This document shows, piece after piece, positions 6,259 to 8,664 of a stretch of 8,664 nucleotides of DNA. Within the stretch, counting starts at the first letter, position 1, and every line of letters begins with the position of its first letter. The position numbers and the translations under genes are program-made. The notes beneath the pieces are model-generated. The model ran no database searches, was not told where the DNA came from, and saw nothing but the letters and a program-made list of their open reading frames with translations. The DNA lies in NCBI GenBank assembly GCA_016213985.1, contig JACRPJ010000052.1, forward strand, positions 1 to 8,664, given 5' to 3'. Source of the DNA: Candidatus Woesearchaeota archaeon (lineage in GTDB: Archaea > Nanobdellota > Nanobdellia > Woesearchaeales > GW2011-AR9).

Positions 6259-6263
6259 AAAAA
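6259..6263 (-). terminator. Possible tbp terminator (T5)
   Basis: A TTTTT tract on the minus strand lies about 28 nt after the tbp stop and just before the mcm TATA box. A T4 tract also lies closer to the stop. The position suits termination of tbp ahead of the separate mcm promoter. Confidence 0.3.
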
Positions 6264-6290
6264 GTAAATATGAAAAGGCACTAGTTTCCT

Positions 6291-6851
6291 CTACCTATTG
6301 CCCAGCAACTTTTTCAAGTTATCAATAAGCTTATCCATAGCAGCATGAACTTCCTGCTCGGTTTTTGTACCGGTGCATACGATTTTCCCGTTACTAAAGA
6401 GCAGGAAAGTAGCATTGGTTCCTTTTAGCTTGTGTACCAGCCCGGGGAACTGTTCTGGCTCATATTCAGTATTAGGCAGTTTGACTCCCAGAACATTGAG
6501 ATTAAGGTCCATTCCAATGCTGCCCGAAGCTACGATATTCTGTACTGTAATCACTGGCTTAATGGTTACCGTAATATCCAGTTTTTTTAGGCTCCTTATT
6601 ATGCTTTGGATGCTTCTATCCACCTCTTCCATAGTCCGAGCTCCGGTACATACTACCTTCCCACTAGAGAAGATCAGAGCAGAAGTTTTAGGGTCCTTTA
6701 TTCTCAGGACTAACCCTGGAAACTGCTCGGGATTATATTCGGTGTTGGGAAGCGTAGCCGCCATTCTTTCTAGAGGAATATCCTTTTCCAATCCGGTAGA
6801 AACTACAATGTTAACAATTCTAATCTCTTTTTTAGCTTGTTTTTTAACCAT
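6291..6851 (-). CDS. tbp: TATA-box-binding protein (TBP)
   Basis: 186 residues from the ATG at 6851. A GTG at 6869 is also in frame, but GGAGG at 6863-6867 falls inside that extension and serves as ribosome-binding site for the ATG. TBP recognises the archaeal TATA box and, with TFB, recruits RNA polymerase. The protein is two tandem repeats: about 10-95 and 100-186, each with PNTEYxPEQFPGLV and a FSxGKxVCTG strand. The four DNA-intercalating Phe residues are present at 44, 61, 135 and 152. Their spacing (17 within each repeat, 91 between repeats) equals that in yeast TBP. The two repeats are unusually alike, both containing LPNTEY.PEQFPGLV. The gene has its own promoter region with three TTTATAAA octamers and is followed by mcm 74 bp downstream. 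It appears intact. Confidence 0.98.
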   Translation of the reverse strand: MVKKQAKKEIRIVNIVVSTGLEKDIPLERMAATLPNTEYNPEQFPGLVLRIKDPKTSALIFSSGKVVCTGARTMEEVDRSIQSIIRSLKKLDITVTIKPVITVQNIVASGSIGMDLNLNVLGVKLPNTEYEPEQFPGLVHKLKGTNATFLLFSNGKIVCTGTKTEQEVHAAMDKLIDNLKKLLGNR

Positions 6852-6905
6852 ACAATCAACCCCCTCCACGTCTTATCTTAATTTTAATCTAATCGGTTCT
6901 TTTAA

Positions 6906-6951
6906 TTTATAAACTATAAGAAGGGTTCTTTATAAATGCTTCCTTTATAAA
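6906..6951. promoter_or_regulatory. Three TTTATAAA octamers in the tbp promoter
   Basis: The self-complementary octamer TTTATAAA occurs at 6906-6913, 6929-6936 and 6944-6951. The last two lie in a 10-bp direct repeat, CTTTATAAAT, at 6928-6937 and 6943-6952 with a 15-bp period. The nearest, about 58 bp before the tbp ATG, would set a start near 6883 and a leader of about 30 nt with the GGAGG site. The other two could be extra TBP sites, consistent with autoregulation, or alternative promoters. Confidence 0.55.
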
Positions 6952-6969
6952 TAACTATTTTTAGAAGGG

Positions 6970-6986
6970 ACATATATCTTATATGT
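6970..6986. promoter_or_regulatory. Palindrome in the divergent tbp / THUMP promoter region
   Basis: ACATATA (6970-6976) and TATATGT (6980-6986) form a perfect 7-bp inverted repeat with a 3-nt spacer, about 20 bp upstream of the THUMP-gene TATA box. The size suits a dimeric regulator. AT-richness raises the chance of coincidence. Confidence 0.35.
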
Positions 6987-7006
6987 TTGGAACTTCAAGA
7001 CAAATT

Positions 7007-7014
7007 ATTTAAAA
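7007..7014 (+). promoter_or_regulatory. TATA box for the THUMP gene
   Basis: ATTTAAAA is centred about 26 bp before the ATG at 7036, predicting a start at the ATG. A GAGGT touches the ATG with no spacer, too close to act as a normal ribosome-binding site, which favours leaderless translation. Confidence 0.5.
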
Positions 7015-7035
7015 CCAGCAAACTTTGGCAGAGGT

Positions 7036-7875
7036 ATGCAGTGGGAATATATCTTATTAAGGTACGGGGAGATATTTCTTAAAGGCAAGAATCGCGCTTT
7101 CTTCGAGAATAAGTTAGAAAGCAATCTTAAAAAAATAGCGAAGATTAAAAGAATTAAGAAAATAAGGGGAAGATTGATTACTGATTATTTCCCTGAGCAC
7201 CAAACCCTTAAAAGAGTATTCGGGCTGGTTTCTTATTCTCCAGCAGTAAAAGTAGCGAAAGAGTGGGAAGCAATAAAAGCCGGTGCTCTGGATGTGTTGA
7301 GAAATAAGGAAGGCACGTTCAAGATTGAACCGAAGCGCTCCGACAAAAGCTTTCCTTTAACCTCCCCTGAGATTAATATAACTTTAGGTAAGTTTATAGA
7401 AGAGAATACTTCTTTAAAGTTTGAGGGGAAGAATCCCCAACACTTTTTAGGGGTAGAAATAAACGTAGAAGGAGTATATTTGTTTAATAGTACAATTCCT
7501 TGCTTGGGGGGTCTTCCTGTGGGAGTAGAAGGTCGGGTAGCAGTGCTAATTGATAATCAAGCTGATAATCAGGCTGGTTTATTAGCCGGGTTATTATTAA
7601 TGAAACGTGGTTGTGATATCTTTCCCGTAGGATTTAAAGAGAAAGATATTTCTCTGCTGCAAAAATTCAGCCCAACTCCTTTGAGGCTGTATGTGGTTAG
7701 GGATTTTACAGAATTGGAAGAGCTTATGCCGAGAAATAAACTCTCGGCGTTGGCTTTAGGACAGAGTTTTGAGAGCTACAAAAGATACCATGAAACTATT
7801 CCCGTACTAAGACCTTTGATTGCCTACCCGAGAGCAAAAATAAAAGAAGAACTTAAAGAGTACAGCTCTGCTTAA
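7036..7875 (+). CDS. ThiI-like THUMP protein lacking the PP-loop motif
   Basis: 279 residues. The start EYILLRYGEIFLKGKNRAFF and the domain at about 1-60 are the N-terminal ferredoxin-like domain of ThiI. A THUMP RNA-binding domain follows at about 60-155. The link CLGGLPVGVEGRV (156-168) leads to a domain that aligns with the ThiI adenylating domain (AGLLAGLLLMKRGCDIFPVGF at 180-200). ThiI makes 4-thiouridine in tRNA by adenylating U8 with a PP-loop SGGxDS. Here that loop reads DNQADN (173-178), within a DNQADNQA tandem repeat, so ATP use as in ThiI is unlikely. The protein also ends after VLRPLIAYPRAKI, about 100 residues short of usual archaeal ThiI, and lacks the later Cys-containing part. 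It may be a tRNA-binding accessory protein, or a gene in decay. It ends 6 bp from the convergent E1-like gene. Confidence 0.8.
   Translation: MQWEYILLRYGEIFLKGKNRAFFENKLESNLKKIAKIKRIKKIRGRLITDYFPEHQTLKRVFGLVSYSPAVKVAKEWEAIKAGALDVLRNKEGTFKIEPKRSDKSFPLTSPEINITLGKFIEENTSLKFEGKNPQHFLGVEINVEGVYLFNSTIPCLGGLPVGVEGRVAVLIDNQADNQAGLLAGLLLMKRGCDIFPVGFKEKDISLLQKFSPTPLRLYVVRDFTELEELMPRNKLSALALGQSFESYKRYHETIPVLRPLIAYPRAKIKEELKEYSSA
7552..7575 (+). repeat. 12-bp tandem duplication at the former PP-loop
   Basis: GATAATCAAGCT (7552-7563) is followed directly by GATAATCAGGCT (7564-7575), two copies differing at one base. They encode DNQA twice, exactly where ThiI proteins have the SGGxDS pyrophosphate-binding loop. 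An in-frame duplication therefore sits at the lost catalytic motif. Confidence 0.8.
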
Positions 7876-7881
7876 TGTCGG

Positions 7882-8664
7882 TTAGTTCCCCACGTACTTA
7901 GAATAAATTGCTCTTGCTTCTTGTTCCGACTTAGCTGAGATTAGTGCCCGCCCATCTGCAAACAGGACGATATCTTTAAACCGGAGTGATATCTTATCGT
8001 CTATTACCTTATCTATTTTTTCCCACTGTGATTTTAATTTTCTTAACTCTTTCTTTGCTCCTAAAATTTGATATTTGCCCGAAGAGCAAAATTTGGTGAG
8101 CATCTCTTCCTGCTGGTCTAGGTATAAGTAAATTCCATTACAGGCAGGGCAACTGCTGTTTTTATTCACTTTAATTTCTGTTAATTGTGGGCTCCAAATA
8201 TTGTAATAATGTAATTTGGGGTTTACCTTTTTGCCCATTAGGATTTTTAAGGCTAAGGTTGCCTGTAATGCCGCAATGGAAGTGGTAATGGTATTTAATA
8301 CTCCCACCACTTCACATGTCTCTAAACTTGTTTCTTTGAGGAAGCAGCTCAGGCAGGGCCCTTCCGGTAAAATGGGCAGGACATATCCTTCTGTCTTTAT
8401 AGCCGAAGCATGAATCCATGCCCTTTTTTCTCTTTTACAAAAATCATTGATTAAAAACCGGGTTTTAAAATTATCTGTACAATCTAAAATTAAATCCGCT
8501 GGTTTTAATAAAGTTAGGTTATTGGAGTTCAAATGTACCGCCCAAGGGTGTATCTCTGCGTTTGGATTTATCTCTAACAACCGGTGGCATGCAGCCTGAG
8601 CTTTGCTCTTCCCGAGATCTTTTTCAGTATACAATAACTGTCGCGGAAGGTTACTCTCTTCCAC
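7882..8664 (-). CDS. ThiF/MoeB-type E1-like adenylyltransferase, N-terminus cut by the window edge
   Basis: 260 residues are visible and the 5' end lies beyond 8664. The first codon, GTG, reads Val of VEESNLPRQ and is not the start. E1-like enzymes adenylate the C-terminal Gly-Gly of ubiquitin-like sulfur carriers (ThiS, MoaD, archaeal SAMPs) for thiamine, molybdopterin or tRNA thiolation. Visible motifs are the NLPRQ arginine (residue 8), GKSKA Lys (21), DCTDN (61-65), zinc-type pairs CLSC (104-107) and CPAC (172-175), and a candidate thioester Cys117 in ETCEVVGVLN. The nucleotide-binding GxGxxG segment is in the missing part. Residues about 176-260 form the C-terminal extension common in archaeal members (VLFADGRALI...ARAIYSKYVG). 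The gene converges with the ThiI-like gene, hinting at a shared sulfur-transfer role. The carrier protein it serves is not in the window. Confidence 0.9.
   Translation of the reverse strand: MEESNLPRQLLYTEKDLGKSKAQAACHRLLEINPNAEIHPWAVHLNSNNLTLLKPADLILDCTDNFKTRFLINDFCKREKRAWIHASAIKTEGYVLPILPEGPCLSCFLKETSLETCEVVGVLNTITTSIAALQATLALKILMGKKVNPKLHYYNIWSPQLTEIKVNKNSSCPACNGIYLYLDQQEEMLTKFCSSGKYQILGAKKELRKLKSQWEKIDKVIDDKISLRFKDIVLFADGRALISAKSEQEARAIYSKYVGN

Noticed and set aside
6373..6912. Open frame of 179 codons on the + strand
   Set aside because: It is antisense to tbp, whose residues are strongly conserved; this is a shadow frame.
1..8664. CRISPR array, tRNA, rRNA, complete insertion sequence
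   Set aside because: No regularly spaced repeats, cloverleaf arms, rRNA-like conserved stretches or transposase frame were seen on either strand.

Overview
The window is archaeal chromosomal DNA. It encodes a two-repeat TATA-binding protein (TBP), an MCM replicative helicase and an archaeal RPA/OB-fold protein, and several genes have a TATA-like box about 26 bp upstream of the start codon, implying leaderless transcripts. Base composition is AT-leaning. The SpoIIM-family protein and the compact gene set resemble those of DPANN-type archaea (Woesearchaeota/Pacearchaeota-like). That placement is inferred from protein style, not from a search.

Layout. 1-333 is the tail of an unrecognised gene (+). 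334-643 holds no intact gene: it has a hairpin-rich stretch and a decayed methyltransferase fragment (+). 644-1872 is a lemA-htpX operon (-) in which LemA has lost its C-terminal third. 1873-2027 is a divergent promoter region. 2028-2758 is a SpoIIM/DUF95 membrane protein gene (+) broken by an internal deletion and frame change. 2772-3928 is an RPA-like gene followed by an overlapping Nudix gene (-). 3929-4197 is an intergenic region with four consecutive hairpins. 4198-6216 is MCM (-) and 6291-6851 is TBP (-), each with its own promoter. 7036-7875 is a ThiI-like THUMP protein (+) whose PP-loop motif is gone and whose C-terminus is short. 7882-8664 is the 3' part of a ThiF/MoeB-type E1-like adenylyltransferase (-), converging on it and cut by the window edge.

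How the genes relate. TBP, MCM and RPA form an information-processing block read leftward. LemA and HtpX are a common membrane quality-control pair. The THUMP protein and the E1-like enzyme are convergent neighbours and both belong to families used in sulfur transfer to tRNA or cofactors. I see no CRISPR array, tRNA, rRNA or intact mobile element.

The most notable features are the repeated gene damage (methyltransferase remnant, truncated LemA, deleted SpoIIM, P-loop-less ThiI homologue) and a set of perfect inverted repeats placed on promoters (lemA-htpX, mcm, tbp/THUMP).
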